Part shown: positions 40,671 to 41,119 of the stretch, piece after piece
Position numbering within the stretch: position 1 is the first letter of the stretch
Layout of the letters: every line of letters starts with the position of its first letter
Source: Flavobacteriales bacterium
GTDB taxonomy: Bacteria > Bacteroidota > Bacteroidia > JACJYZ01
DNA: 41,119 bases
Assembly: GCA_020435415.1 (NCBI GenBank)
Contig: JAGQZQ010000021.1
Location: forward strand, 1-41,119
Direction: 5' to 3'
Notes under the pieces: generated by a model
The model's input: only the letters and a program-made list of their open reading frames with translations
Told to the model about the DNA's origin: nothing
Databases searched by the model: none
Translations under genes and position numbers: made by a program

Positions 40671-41119
40671 GACCACTTAGTCAGCCAAAGCATGTTTTAA
40701 GTGATTGACAGGTCTATTATTCTGGCAATTGATCATTTGTAGTGCTGCTACGGCAGCTATCTTAGAGATTATTCTGGCTCTTATACCGTTAAATGATTTA
40801 GCGTAATTTCTTTTCAACATCATCTGATCACAAAGTTGTGAGAATAGTGTTTCAATTCGTTTGCGCTTGCTTTTAAAGATTTTGGGATAGGTGGTATAAT
40901 TACGTTGCCCCCTTCGCATGGGTGTGGCCATCAATATCTTGTTTTCTTCAAACAATTCCAGTTGTTTAGGTGCTGAGAGATACCCCCTGTCAGCCAGAAC
41001 AGTACTGCCTTCCATGTCTTCCATATATTTGAATTCCTCCAGGTAATGCACATCATGTATGCTCGCCTTGGTCAATTCCATTGACTTGTACACTCCATCG
41101 ATGGAAGTAACCAACTGGA
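40671..41119 (-). mobile_element. IS982-type insertion sequence, partial
   Basis: The transposase above implies an IS. The element's left boundary must lie between the AACGCGTT cap (ends 40670) and the transposase stop (40677), or slightly to the left within the heptamer array; terminal inverted repeats and target duplication cannot be checked because the other end is outside the window. Confidence 0.5.
40677..41119 (-). CDS. IS982-family transposase, N-terminus outside window
   Basis: This is the C-terminal part (about 147 residues) of a DDE transposase of the IS982 type: a segment like LVTSIDGVYKSMELTKASI, the D-containing TVLADRGYLS, then KRKRIETLFSQLCDQMMLKRNYAK with the catalytic Glu. 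The frame is open to the window edge; the apparent start at 41114 is TTG within the conserved core and is not a true start. The frame seen is intact. The stop is 72 nt from the spoT start codon. Confidence 0.88.
   Translation of the reverse strand, partial: QLVTSIDGVYKSMELTKASIHDVHYLEEFKYMEDMEGSTVLADRGYLSAPKQLELFEENKILMATPMRRGQRNYTTYPKIFKSKRKRIETLFSQLCDQMMLKRNYAKSFNGIRARIISKIAAVAALQMINCQNNRPVNHLKHALAD

Overview
The window is ordinary-coding-density chromosome from a member of the Bacteroidota. The evidence is: many -7 boxes of the form TAnnTTTG close to start codons, two of them with a TTG 19-20 nt upstream; little sign of Shine-Dalgarno sequences; lineage-typical genes (long NusB, DUF5683, DUF3276, OstA-like protein, DUF5684-type signal peptidase I, and an outer-membrane protein with the TPR / PD40 / carboxypeptidase-regulatory / OmpA order of PorE). 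No rRNA, tRNA, CRISPR array or prophage was seen. The gene content alone does not fix the order or genus.

Layout. 1-3014: two tandem paralogous TPR-PD40 proteins on the minus strand, the first cut by the window edge. 3064-4419: an orphan 2-oxoacid dehydrogenase E2. 4420-5101: a 680-bp gene-free block made largely of 7-bp and 8-bp periodic repeats around a nested palindromic element. 5102-9204: recR with a four-part glycosyltransferase fusion, then a PLP decarboxylase. 9581-12164 (+): bcp, recA and a TPR lipoprotein. 12161-16504 (-): an unknown gene plus a ketoacyl synthase III, DinB-like protein, an acyl-CoA carboxylase beta subunit and TfoX. 16553-22482 (-): a tight run in the order hydrolase, parA, parB, DUF5683, dapB, lepB, wbqC, with overlaps of 14, 14 and 1 nt and gaps of 11 and 3 nt. 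22711-25294 (-): DUF3276 protein and an ABC exporter. 25448-30378 (+): nusB, DUF1573, yajC, cdaR/ybbR, coaE, nnr. 30403-37849 (-): serine hydrolase, small ORF, DinB, OstA-like, a toxin-antitoxin pair, alpha/beta hydrolase, VOC protein, purA and a STAS protein. 37867-40605 (-): fur and spoT. 40677-41119: the end of an IS982-type transposase.

How it fits together. Most genes are housekeeping: DNA repair (recR, recA), chromosome segregation (parAB), lysine/peptidoglycan precursor and protein export (dapB, lepB, yajC), cofactor supply and repair (coaE, nnr), stringent response (spoT), purine synthesis (purA) and envelope biogenesis (OstA-like, PorE-like, ABC exporter). No new multi-gene defence or metabolic system is visible. 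The most unusual structure is non-coding: at least five intergenic stretches share an exact 7-bp period although the heptamers differ, and two of them, about 35 kb apart, are each five heptamers capped directly by the palindrome AACGCGTT. Start codons were moved from the longest ORF to a better-supported position for lepB, nusB, the DUF3276 gene, the serine hydrolase, the antitoxin, the 83-aa ORF and the 206-aa unknown.
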